From a bacterium (lineage in GTDB: Bacteria; Desulfobacterota; Anaeroferrophillalia; Anaeroferrophillales; Anaeroferrophillaceae): a stretch of 6,090 bases of DNA. The notes beneath the pieces were generated by a model, which made no database searches, was not told the origin of the DNA, and saw only the letters and a program-made list of their open reading frames with translations. Positions 1-5,877 of the stretch are shown in pieces; positions within the stretch are counted from its first letter, which is position 1; each line of letters starts with the position of its first letter. The translations under genes were made by a program, and so were the position numbers. The DNA lies in the NCBI GenBank assembly GCA_029940125.1, contig JAOZRP010000160.1:1-6090 (forward strand), given 5' to 3'.

Positions 1-38
1 TCCGGAAACAGCAGCTTCTGAATGGGTGATCAGTCTTC

Positions 39-168
39 GGATGTTCGGGCATGGCTCCCGCTCATTCTCGCCGGCCGTCCATGGCCGGCTCCGAGGCGTC
101 CGCCGCGAATCACCGTCGTGGTGATTCGTTCGGCGGCCAAAACCGCTATGAGCCAAGCCCGAACATCC
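39..168. repeat. Structured palindromic intergenic repeat, copy 1
   Basis: This 130-bp element is bounded by a perfect 12-bp terminal inverted repeat (39-50 with 157-168). After one A-A mismatch the outer stem continues for 6 bp (52-57 with 150-155). Inside are two hairpins. One has a 7-bp GC-only stem (70-76 with 83-89) and a GTCCAT loop. The other is a long arm of 6+9 bp (100-114 with 120-128 and 131-136), with a GTCGT loop and a TT bulge at 129-130. The whole is a potential three-way junction. A second copy in the same orientation lies at 3431-3561 with roughly ten differences. No convincing ORF lies in it. The family is not one I can name; it resembles REP/MITE-type non-coding repeats in general form only. 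Confidence 0.85.
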
Positions 169-211
169 GGTACCAGCTGTTTTTTCGAACAAGTCAAAAC
201 ATTGAGGCAAC

Positions 212-253
212 AAAAAAGTCCCGCCAGCTTATGATTACTCTAGCCGGCGGGAC
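212..253 (-). terminator. Intrinsic terminator of the leuC-leuD-icd operon
   Basis: Read on the minus strand, an 8-bp GC-rich stem GTCCCGCC/GGCGGGAC (218-225 with 246-253) continues through one A-C mismatch into a further 3 bp (227-229 with 242-244), with a 12-nt loop. Six T residues follow (complement of 212-217). It lies about 50 nt past the icd stop codon, which suits a Rho-independent terminator ending the operon. On the plus strand the hairpin is followed only by a short TTTT, so plus-strand termination would be weak. Confidence 0.9.
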
Positions 254-305
254 CGATTTTGTCAACTATCGCCCCGGCGCGTCAACCGGCGGCAGGTCTG
301 CTTCC

Positions 306-1541
306 TCAGGGCATGCAGGCGATAATCTGCTCCCCGAAAGCCCGGCAGCCCACCTCTTCGGCGCCCTCCATCTGGCGGGCCAGGTCATAGGTAACCTTCT
401 TCCTGAGGATGGCCTGCTGCAGAGCCTTTTCCACCATCTCCGCCGCTTCCGGCCAGCCCAGCATCTCCAGCATCATCCTGCCGGAAAGAATGAGCGAACC
501 GGGATTCACCTTGTCCAGATCGGCATACTTGGGGGCCGTGCCGTGGGTTGCCTCGAAAATGGCGATGCCGTCGCCGATATTGGCCCCGGGAGCCATGCCC
601 AGCCCTCCCACCTGGGCGGCGCAGGCGTCGGACAGGTAGTCGCCGTTCAGGTTGGGAGTGGCCAGCACCTGGTATTCCGCCGGGCGCAGCAGCAGCTGCT
701 GAAAAATGGCGTCGGCGATCCGGTCGTTGAGCAAAATCCGGCCCTCGGGCAGGACGCCGTCGTACTTCGCGTACAAATCCTCCTCGGTCACCACCTGGTC
801 GGCAAATTCATCCCGGGCCACTTCATAGCCCCACTGCCGGAAGGCGCCCTCGGTAAATTTCATGATATTGCCTTTGTGCACCAGGGTCACGATCCGTGCC
901 TGGTGCTCGATGGCGTGTTCAATGGCCTTGCGCACCAGGCGCTTGCTGCCCATGGGGCTGATCGGCTTGATGCCGATGCCGGATTTCGGACGGATGTCGG
1001 CTCCCAGCTGGTCCCGGAGGAAAGCGATGACTTTTTCCGCTTCCGGAGAACCGGACTCCCATTCGATCCCGGCGTAGACGTCCTCGGTGTTCTCCCGGAA
1101 AATCACTACATCCAGCCGCTCCGGATGCTTCATCGGGTTGGGGACGCCCTCGTAGTAGCGCACGGGACGGATGCAGGCGTAGAGATCGAAATACTGCCGC
1201 AGGGCGACGTTGAGGCTGCGGATGCCGCCGCCCACCGGGGTCGACAGGGGCCCCTTGATGGCCACCCGGTATTCCCTGATTTTTTCCAGCGCCTCGGCCG
1301 GCAGGTAGGAGCCGGTCTCCCGATGGGCTTTTTCTCCCACCAGCAAAGGTTTCCAGGCAATTCGCCGGCGGCCGCCGTAGGCCTTTTCCACCGCGGCGTC
1401 CAGAACCGGCCTGGTCGCCCGCCAGATGTCCGGACCGATGCCGTCGCCCTCAATAAAACCGATGACCGGGTCATCGGCAACCAGGTATTTCCCGTTCCGG
1501 TAGTCAATCAACGTTCCTTCATGATTATTTTGGCTGCCCAT
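306..1541 (-). CDS. icd: NADP-dependent isocitrate dehydrogenase
   Basis: Oxidative decarboxylation of isocitrate to 2-oxoglutarate with NADP+, in the cytoplasm (TCA cycle or glutamate supply). The 411-residue protein is the usual length for the E. coli Icd type. Visible motifs: FIEGDGIGPDIW (29-40); the isocitrate-binding segment SLNVALRQ (109-116), whose Ser109 matches the AceK-phosphorylated serine of E. coli; FREN (148-151); Tyr156; VHKGNIMKFTEGAF (221-234) with catalytic Lys223; metal-binding Asp277, Asp301 and Asp305. Lys338-Tyr339, Val345, Tyr385 and Arg389 match the E. coli NADP-specificity residues. I chose the ATG at 1541 because GGGGAGG lies 3 nt upstream. An in-frame TTG seven codons earlier (1562) has no clear ribosome site. 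Last gene of the operon, 25 nt after the small dehydratase subunit, followed by a strong terminator. The serine-containing substrate loop excludes isopropylmalate dehydrogenase. Confidence 0.96.
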   Translation of the reverse strand: MGSQNNHEGTLIDYRNGKYLVADDPVIGFIEGDGIGPDIWRATRPVLDAAVEKAYGGRRRIAWKPLLVGEKAHRETGSYLPAEALEKIREYRVAIKGPLSTPVGGGIRSLNVALRQYFDLYACIRPVRYYEGVPNPMKHPERLDVVIFRENTEDVYAGIEWESGSPEAEKVIAFLRDQLGADIRPKSGIGIKPISPMGSKRLVRKAIEHAIEHQARIVTLVHKGNIMKFTEGAFRQWGYEVARDEFADQVVTEEDLYAKYDGVLPEGRILLNDRIADAIFQQLLLRPAEYQVLATPNLNGDYLSDACAAQVGGLGMAPGANIGDGIAIFEATHGTAPKYADLDKVNPGSLILSGRMMLEMLGWPEAAEMVEKALQQAILRKKVTYDLARQMEGAEEVGCRAFGEQIIACMP

Positions 1542-1544
1542 GCG

Positions 1545-1551
1545 CCTCCCC
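1545..1551 (-). promoter_or_regulatory. Ribosome binding site of icd
   Basis: GGGGAGG on the minus strand ends 3 nt before the ATG at 1541. It is the only strong Shine-Dalgarno sequence here and favours that ATG over the TTG at 1562. The GGAGG spacing is short; pairing through the upstream GGGG would give more usual spacing. Confidence 0.7.
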
Positions 1552-1566
1552 TTGTTCAACAACGGT

Positions 1567-2061
1567 TCAAATTGCCAGGTCCCCGTGCTTCTGCACGTAG
1601 GGAACCAGTCCGCCTTCCTGCAAAATCGCCGTCATCACCGGCGGCAGGGCCGGAAACGACTCCTCGTATCCCTGGGTGATATTTTTCAAAATCCCCTTGC
1701 CCAGGTCCACCTGCAGCTGGTCGCCTTCCTTGATGCGGTCGGTGTCGCAGATGATGACCGGCAGCCCGACGTTGATGGCATTGCGGAAAAATATCCGGGC
1801 AAAGGATTTCGCCACCACGGCGCTGACCCCGGCCAGTTTGATAATCGTCGGCGCGTGCTCCCGGCTGGAACCGAGGCCGAAATTCCGGCCGCCGACGACG
1901 AAGTCGCCTTTTTCCATCCCGGCGGCAAATTCAGGCCGGGCGTCTTCCAGCACGTGGGTGGCCAGCTCCGGCAGGTTGGAACGCAGGTGAAAGAGGCGTC
2001 CCGGGGCTATATGATCCGTACTGATGTCATCACCGAACAACCAGGCTTTTCCACTCAACAT
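1567..2061 (-). CDS. leuD: LeuD-like small (swivel-domain) subunit of a [4Fe-4S] hydro-lyase, probably aconitase
   Basis: Small subunit of an aconitase-superfamily dehydratase (isopropylmalate/homoaconitate isomerase family); it supplies the swivel domain that closes over the substrate held by the large subunit. The 164-residue length fits stand-alone LeuD/HacB proteins of the short type. Visible motifs: GDDISTDHIAPGR (10-22), GRNFGLGSSREHAP (58-71), whose Ser-Ser-Arg binds substrate in this family, and AKSFARIFFRNAINVGLP (84-101). The substrate-selecting loop after Gly-Arg reads LFHLRSN (23-29) and does not match the YLVY-like (isopropylmalate) or YLRT-like (homoaconitate) motifs. ATG at 2061 has AGGAG 6 nt upstream; the other ATG at 2066 is out of frame. 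It starts 15 nt after the large subunit and is followed by icd, so I infer citrate/isocitrate isomerisation. The symbol denotes family, not a proven role in leucine synthesis. Confidence 0.88.
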   Translation of the reverse strand: MLSGKAWLFGDDISTDHIAPGRLFHLRSNLPELATHVLEDARPEFAAGMEKGDFVVGGRNFGLGSSREHAPTIIKLAGVSAVVAKSFARIFFRNAINVGLPVIICDTDRIKEGDQLQVDLGKGILKNITQGYEESFPALPPVMTAILQEGGLVPYVQKHGDLAI

Positions 2062-2076
2062 AGCATTCTCCTATGG

Positions 2077-3336
2077 TTAAACGTAATTTCGGGGGTCGAC
2101 CAGTTTCCCGGCCAGGGCGGTCGCCGCGGCGGTCGCCGGCGACCCCAGGTAGATAAAACCTTTCACATTGCCCATGCGCCCCTGGAAGTTGCGGTTCTGG
2201 GTGGCCAGGCAGCGCTCCCCGTCGCCAAGGATTCCCTGGTGAACCCCAACGCAGGCCCCACAGCCGGGCGTATTGATCGAAGCCCCGGCATCGTTGAAAA
2301 TTTCCAGCAGGCCTTCCCGCAGTGCCTGGCCGTAAACCCGCCGGGAAGCCGGAGTGACGATCAGCCGGGTGCCATGGTGGATTTTCCGGCCTTTCAGGAT
2401 GGCGGCGGCAATCCGCAGGTCCTCGATCCGGCCGTTGGTACAGGTGCCGATAAAAACCTGCTGGATGGAAACCTCCCGGCAGTCTTCGTGGTCAATGGGC
2501 CTGGTATTGTCAACCGTGTGGGGAAAGGAAACGGTGGGGACAATGGCGGCGGCATCGAGTTCATACACCCGCTCGTAGACGGCATCGTCATCCGCCCGCA
2601 GGGATTTGAAAAATTCCCGGCGCCCCATTTCGGTCATGAAGGCTTCGGTCATCCCGTCGCTGGCAATCAGGCCGCACTTGGCCCCGGCCTCGACCGCCAT
2701 GTTGGAAAGCACCATTCTTTCGGGAACCGTCATCTTCTCGACGGTTTCCCCGGCAAACTCCATGGCCTTGTAGGTCGCCCCGTCAGCCCCGATCATGCCG
2801 ATGATGTGGAGGATGACATCCTTGGAATAGACGCCGGGCGCCAGGCTGCCGCTGATCACAAATTTCAGGGTTTCCGGCACCCGCAGCCAGGTTTTTCCCA
2901 GCGCCATGCCCACCGCCACGTCCGTGGATCCCATGCCGGTGGCAAAGGCCCCGATGGCGCCGCCGGTGCAGGTGTGCGAATCGGCGCCGATCAGAAGCTC
3001 GCCCGGATTCAGATACTTTTCCATGATGACCTGGTGGCAGACGCCGTCGCCGATGTCGGACAGCTGGCTGCCGGTTTTTTCGGCAAAAGCCCGCAGCAGC
3101 ATGTGATCGTTGGCCAGTTCCTTGCGGGGGCTGGGAGCCGCATGGTCAATGAACAGCACCGTTTTCTGCGGATTCTTCACTCCCTCAATGCCCAGCTTCT
3201 CAATCTGCCGCACGGCCAGGGGCCCGGTGCCATCCTGGGTCAGGCAGACGTCAACCTCGCAGACGGCCATGTCTCCCGCCCGCAGCTTCTGTCCGGCGTG
3301 GGCCGATAAAATCTTTTCCACCAGGGTTTGTCCCAT
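2077..3336 (-). CDS. leuC: LeuC-like large [4Fe-4S] subunit of a hydro-lyase, probably aconitase
   Basis: Catalytic subunit of a two-subunit aconitase-superfamily dehydratase, which moves a hydroxyl group through dehydration and rehydration on a [4Fe-4S] cluster. At 419 residues it is the short LeuC/HacA type; classical bacterial LeuC is about 465. Cluster ligands are Cys299 in FIGTCTNGR (295-303) and Cys359 and Cys362 in TPGCGACVGVHQG (356-368). Other family motifs are LIGADSHTCTGG (115-126), GDGVCHQ (97-103) and TPASRRVY (328-335). The ATG at 3336 was chosen because GGAGG lies 6 nt upstream; the ATG two codons earlier abuts that site, and a longer frame to 3444 would run into the intergenic repeat. 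First gene of the operon with the small subunit and icd. No leuA or leuB is next to it, so I infer aconitase activity; homoaconitase or isopropylmalate isomerase activity remains possible. The symbol is family-level. Confidence 0.9.
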   Translation of the reverse strand: MGQTLVEKILSAHAGQKLRAGDMAVCEVDVCLTQDGTGPLAVRQIEKLGIEGVKNPQKTVLFIDHAAPSPRKELANDHMLLRAFAEKTGSQLSDIGDGVCHQVIMEKYLNPGELLIGADSHTCTGGAIGAFATGMGSTDVAVGMALGKTWLRVPETLKFVISGSLAPGVYSKDVILHIIGMIGADGATYKAMEFAGETVEKMTVPERMVLSNMAVEAGAKCGLIASDGMTEAFMTEMGRREFFKSLRADDDAVYERVYELDAAAIVPTVSFPHTVDNTRPIDHEDCREVSIQQVFIGTCTNGRIEDLRIAAAILKGRKIHHGTRLIVTPASRRVYGQALREGLLEIFNDAGASINTPGCGACVGVHQGILGDGERCLATQNRNFQGRMGNVKGFIYLGSPATAAATALAGKLVDPRNYV

Positions 3337-3342
3337 GAACAT

Positions 3343-3347
3343 CCTCC
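3343..3347 (-). promoter_or_regulatory. Ribosome binding site of the LeuC-like gene
   Basis: GGAGG on the minus strand lies 6 nt before the ATG at 3336. It directly abuts an alternative in-frame ATG at 3342, so it decides the start in favour of 3336. Confidence 0.8.
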
Positions 3348-3430
3348 ATTCGTTCTGCAGCGTATTTCCATCCGGAAAGCAACGTTTCCGATTCTTTGCC
3401 CTACTATTTTTACCCAACTTTTCCCGGCTG

Positions 3431-3561
3431 AGATGTTCCGGCATGGCTCTCGCTCATTCTCGCCGGCCGTCCATGGCCGGCTTGTGAGGCGTCCGCCGCG
3501 AATCACCGTCGTGGTGATTCGTCCGGCGGCCAAACCCGCTGCGAGCCAAGCCCGAACATCC
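3431..3561. repeat. Structured palindromic intergenic repeat, copy 2
   Basis: Second copy of the element at 39-168, in the same orientation, about 131 bp, with roughly ten differences including one indel. The outer 12-bp inverted repeat (3431-3442 with 3550-3561) has two mismatches here, at its outermost base and at 3439. The inner stem (3444-3449 with 3543-3548), the GC hairpin (3462-3468 with 3475-3481) and the long arm (3493-3507 with 3513-3521 and 3524-3529) are fully preserved. The only change in the long arm is in its bulge (TT to TC at 3522-3523). It lies 95 nt upstream of the LeuC-like start and probably falls in or near the operon leader. Confidence 0.85.
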
Positions 3562-3609
3562 ACCCATTCAGCTCTGACAATACAAGTCAGAAAGTTGAGA
3601 TTTCCATTA

Positions 3610-3644
3610 AAAAGCTAATCGCTGACAGCTAAATGCTAACAGCT
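3610..3644. repeat. Five-unit 7-bp tandem repeat (heptamer NNNNGCT)
   Basis: Five consecutive heptamers on the plus strand: AAAAGCT, AATCGCT, GACAGCT, AAATGCT, AACAGCT. Each ends in GCT and begins with A or G followed by A. The array ends 11 nt from the aspS stop codon. On the minus strand its ends can pair (AAAGCT with AGCTTT) and are followed by TTTTT. It might therefore act as a weak aspS terminator, but the interior pairs poorly. Confidence 0.75.
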
Positions 3645-3655
3645 TTCTTTTCAAA

Positions 3656-5434
3656 CTACGCCGGCTTGATGGCCAGCTCCTTCAGCTGCCGGGCGCCGAC
3701 TGGCGTCGGGGCCCCGGTCATCAGGCAGGTGGCTTTCTGGGTCTTCGGAAAAGCGATGACGTCGCGAATCGACGGCAGGCGCAGCAGCAGCATGACCATC
3801 CGGTCAAGACCGAAGGCGATGCCGCCGTGGGGCGGCGCCCCGTACTCCAGAGCGTTCAGCAAAAAGCCGAACTTCTCCTGGGCTTCTTCCGGACCAATCT
3901 GCAGCAGCTGGAAAATCTGCTCCTGCAGGACGGCGTCGTGGATCCTGATGCTGCCGCCGCCGATCTCGATGCCGTTCAGCACCAGGTCATAGGCTTTTGA
4001 CCGGACCGCTCCGGGGTCGGTCTGCAGCAGGGAAATATCCTCGTCCAGAGGCGCGGTAAAGGGATGGTGGATGGCCACATGCCTTTTTTCCTTGCCGTCG
4101 TACTGCAGCAGGGGGAAGTGGGTCACCCAGCAGAAGGAAAACTGCTCTTCATCGATGAGGTTCATCATCTTGGCCAGGTGCAGGCGCAGCCGGCCCAAAG
4201 ATTCGTGAACCACAGCCGGCTTATCGGCGACAAACAGCAGCAGGTCCCCCTCCTCGACTCCCATGGCCTCCTTCAGGGCTTCAACCTCCTGGTCGGCAAA
4301 AAACTTGACAATCGGCGACTGCCAGCCGTCGGCGGCGATCTTTATCCAGGCCAGGCCCTTGGCGCCGTAGACCTTCACCACTTCCAACAGGTCGTCCACC
4401 TCTTTCCGGGAGAGCGACGCCCCACCCTTCAGGTTGAGGCCCTTGATCATGCCGCCGCCGTCCAGCACCGACCGGAAAACCTTGAATGCCGTGCCCTCGA
4501 ACACCCGGCCCAGGTCGATCAGCTTCAAGTCAAAACGCAGGTCGGGAGCGTCGAGCCCATAGTCGGCCATCGCCTGCTCGTAGGTCAGGCGCTGGAAGGC
4601 CGGGGGCAGCTCGATATCCAGCAGGCGCTTAAAAATCACCCGCATCATTTCTTCAATCAGGGCAATGATGTCCTCCGGCTCCACGAAAGACATCTCCATG
4701 TCGATCTGGGTGAATTCCGGCTGCCGGTCGGCCCGCAGGTCCTCATCCCGAAAGCATTTGACCACCTGGAAATAGCGGTCAAACCCGGAAACCATCAGCA
4801 GCTGCTTGAAAAGCTGGGGCGACTGGGGCAGGGCGAAGAAGCGGCCGGGATTGGTGCGGCTGGGAACCAGGTAGTCGCGGGCGCCCTCAGGGGTGCTTTT
4901 AGTCAGCATGGGGGTTTCCAGGTCCAGAAAGCCGCGCTCGTCCAGGAAGGAGCGCACCAGGGTGGTCAACCGGTGGCGGAAGATCATCGCCTCCTGCATG
5001 GCCGGGCGCCGCAAATCAAGGTAGCGGTACTGAAGCCGCAGGTTCTCGGAAACTTCCCCGGGATCATCGACCATGAACGGCGGCGTCTTGGCCTGGCTCA
5101 AGACCTTGACCTGGTCGACGATAACCTCTATCTCGCCGGTGTCAAGGTTTTCATTCACGGTTCCCTCCGGCCGGGCGGCCACCTCGCCCTCCACCTGCAG
5201 GACGAACTCGCTGCGGACCGAATGGGCCAGCTGGTGGGACTGGGGCGAGATTTCGGGATTGAAAACCACCTGGGTCAAGCCATAGCGGTCCCGCAGATCC
5301 ACGAAAACCACCCCGCCATGGTCCCGCCAGTTCTGCACCCAGCCGGCCAGCACCACCCGGCTGCCGATGTCCTGCGTACGCAGTTCGCCGCAGGTATGGG
5401 ACCTGCCGGAAACTTTTAAACCAATATAATTCAT
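3656..5434 (-). CDS. aspS: Aspartyl-tRNA synthetase, probably non-discriminating (Asp/Asn)
   Basis: Class II aminoacyl-tRNA synthetase that charges tRNA-Asp with aspartate in the cytoplasm. The 592-residue length is typical for the bacterial form. Domain order: N-terminal OB-fold anticodon-binding domain (about 1-115), catalytic core, GAD insertion (about 305-425), rest of the catalytic domain. Motif 1 region with FLDLETPMLTKSTPEGARDY (169-188), the ALPQSPQLFKQLLM segment (201-214), motif 2 FRDEDLRADRQPEFTQID (228-245) and motif 3 with GGIAFGLDRMVMLL (537-550) are intact. His39 (in WRDHGG) and Gly91 (in RPEGT) are the residues linked to non-discriminating enzymes; E. coli has Leu and Lys there. 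The enzyme may thus also make Asp-tRNA-Asn for amidation by GatCAB. ATG at 5434 has GGAG 11 nt upstream, a longish spacing. It appears to be a single-gene unit, 319 nt from the downstream operon. Confidence 0.97.
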   Translation of the reverse strand: MNYIGLKVSGRSHTCGELRTQDIGSRVVLAGWVQNWRDHGGVVFVDLRDRYGLTQVVFNPEISPQSHQLAHSVRSEFVLQVEGEVAARPEGTVNENLDTGEIEVIVDQVKVLSQAKTPPFMVDDPGEVSENLRLQYRYLDLRRPAMQEAMIFRHRLTTLVRSFLDERGFLDLETPMLTKSTPEGARDYLVPSRTNPGRFFALPQSPQLFKQLLMVSGFDRYFQVVKCFRDEDLRADRQPEFTQIDMEMSFVEPEDIIALIEEMMRVIFKRLLDIELPPAFQRLTYEQAMADYGLDAPDLRFDLKLIDLGRVFEGTAFKVFRSVLDGGGMIKGLNLKGGASLSRKEVDDLLEVVKVYGAKGLAWIKIAADGWQSPIVKFFADQEVEALKEAMGVEEGDLLLFVADKPAVVHESLGRLRLHLAKMMNLIDEEQFSFCWVTHFPLLQYDGKEKRHVAIHHPFTAPLDEDISLLQTDPGAVRSKAYDLVLNGIEIGGGSIRIHDAVLQEQIFQLLQIGPEEAQEKFGFLLNALEYGAPPHGGIAFGLDRMVMLLLRLPSIRDVIAFPKTQKATCLMTGAPTPVGARQLKELAIKPA

Positions 5435-5473
5435 GGCAACTTTTTCTCCTTTTCGTCATTAAGATTTCCGGCC

Positions 5474-5507
5474 CCCGGGATGGCCACCCAGCCATCAATT
5501 ATCCGGG
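5474..5507 (-). other. Possible leader hairpin of aspS
   Basis: A 6-bp stem GATGGC/GCCATC (5479-5484 with 5491-5496) with a 6-nt loop is enclosed by CCCGG/CCGGG (5474-5478 with 5503-5507), with an asymmetric 6-nt bulge. It lies 40-73 nt upstream of the aspS start, within the predicted leader. There is no T-run after it and no T-box motif, so any regulatory role is speculation. Confidence 0.35.
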
Positions 5508-5662
5508 AAACTGATCATGCAAATTGTTCATTCCTGATTTCAGGGGAGCACTTGCAGGCTGCAGAGGGAACCGAAAACGGATAACTCCTTATAATTATTG
5601 GGATGGATAAAATACGTCGGGGTTTCCGATCCCGCCGGCATGACACCATATAAAGACTTCGG

Positions 5663-5692
5663 AGCATACACAAACTAGCAAACCGGAGTCAA
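5663..5692 (-). promoter_or_regulatory. Candidate sigma-70 promoter of aspS
   Basis: On the minus strand TTGACT (5687-5692) is followed after 18 nt by TATGCT (5663-5668). The -35 matches consensus at 5 of 6 positions and the -10 at 4 of 6. A start near 5656 would give a leader of about 220 nt before aspS. Confidence 0.45.
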
Positions 5693-5719
5693 GATTTTTC
5701 TGGACGGCCCCCACCTCCT

Positions 5720-5756
5720 TTTTACCCTTGACTTTCAATGAATAATATCATAAGAA
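5720..5756 (+). promoter_or_regulatory. Candidate promoter of tRNA-Pro
   Basis: Two overlapping readings are possible. One is TTTTAC (5720-5725), 17 nt, TAATAT (5743-5748), giving a start about 12 nt before the mature tRNA. The other is TTGACT (5728-5733), 17 nt, TAAGAA (5751-5756), giving a start only a few nt before it. I cannot decide between them from sequence alone. Confidence 0.55.
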
Positions 5757-5766
5757 ACCTCGCACT

Positions 5767-5843
5767 CGGGATGTGGCTCAGTCCGGTAGAGCACTGCGTT
5801 CGGGACGCAGGGGTCGGAGGTTCAAATCCTCTCATCCCGACCA
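5767..5843 (+). tRNA. tRNA-Pro (anticodon CGG)
   Basis: A full cloverleaf is visible. The acceptor stem is CGGGATG with CATCCCG (5767-5773 with 5833-5839), the D stem GCTC/GAGC (5776-5779 with 5789-5792) and the anticodon stem CTGCG/CGCAG (5794-5798 with 5806-5810). The loop is TTCGGGA, with anticodon CGG at 5801-5803 and G at position 37. The T arm is GGAGG-TTCAAAT-CCTCT (5816-5832) with one G-U pair. Discriminator A5840 is followed by an encoded CCA (5841-5843). C1-G72, A73 and G37 are the identity features of bacterial proline tRNAs. It reads CCG codons. The gene stands alone, divergent from aspS, with its own promoter and terminator. Confidence 0.97.
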
Positions 5844-5877
5844 TTTTGCAATTTTGAAAAAAATTGAAATCCGGCTG

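Larger units (their letters stand above)
3337..3655. other. Intergenic region between aspS and the LeuC-like gene
   Basis: No gene is supported in these 319 bases. They hold the ribosome site of the LeuC-like gene, repeat copy 2 (3431-3561), a TCTGAC-N7-GTCAGA dyad (3573-3591) and the heptamer repeat (3610-3644). I looked for a minus-strand promoter for the operon, both between the repeat and the ATG and upstream of the repeat, and found no convincing -35/-10 pair. The operon could use a weak or alternative-sigma promoter, or be read through from aspS, whose downstream terminator is unconvincing. Confidence 0.7.
5435..5766. other. Divergent intergenic region between aspS and tRNA-Pro
   Basis: These 332 bases contain no supportable gene on either strand. 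They hold the aspS ribosome site (GGAG, 5446-5449), the leader hairpin, a candidate aspS promoter and a candidate tRNA promoter. The AT-rich stretch around 5587-5600 contains TATAAT-like hexamers, but I found no -35 partner at proper spacing. Confidence 0.6.

Noticed and set aside
22..234. Small proteins encoded by the 130-bp repeats (open frames around 22-234, 3240-3563 and 3328-3618)
   Set aside because: The frames differ between copies, run into unrelated flanks and lack ribosome sites. The copies preserve base pairing, not a reading frame.
51..1679. Long plus-strand open frame of 542 codons opposite icd
   Set aside because: It is antisense to a well-conserved icd gene, has a low-complexity composition rich in Gly, His, Pro and Gln, and begins inside the palindromic repeat. 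GC-rich third positions commonly produce such shadows.
1540..3309. Long plus-strand open frame of 589 codons opposite both dehydratase subunits
   Set aside because: It spans two real genes and their junction on the other strand and shows no recognisable motif or ribosome site; it is a composition artefact.
306..3336. Leucine biosynthesis operon (leuC, leuD, leuB)
   Set aside because: The dehydrogenase has the isocitrate-binding SLNVALRQ segment and the NADP-binding Lys-Tyr/Tyr/Arg set of Icd, which does not fit isopropylmalate dehydrogenase.
39..3561. CRISPR array or insertion sequence formed by the two 130-bp repeats
   Set aside because: There are only two copies, 3.3 kb apart, with no spacers, and no transposase gene lies inside or between them.
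4064..5419. Plus-strand open frame of 451 codons opposite aspS
   Set aside because: It is antisense to all catalytic motifs of AspRS and has no family motif of its own.
5843..5877. AT-rich hairpin CAATTTT/AAAATTG directly after the tRNA as the terminator
   Set aside because: The stem is almost purely A-T and not followed by a T-run; the hairpin at 5878-5909 is a much better terminator.
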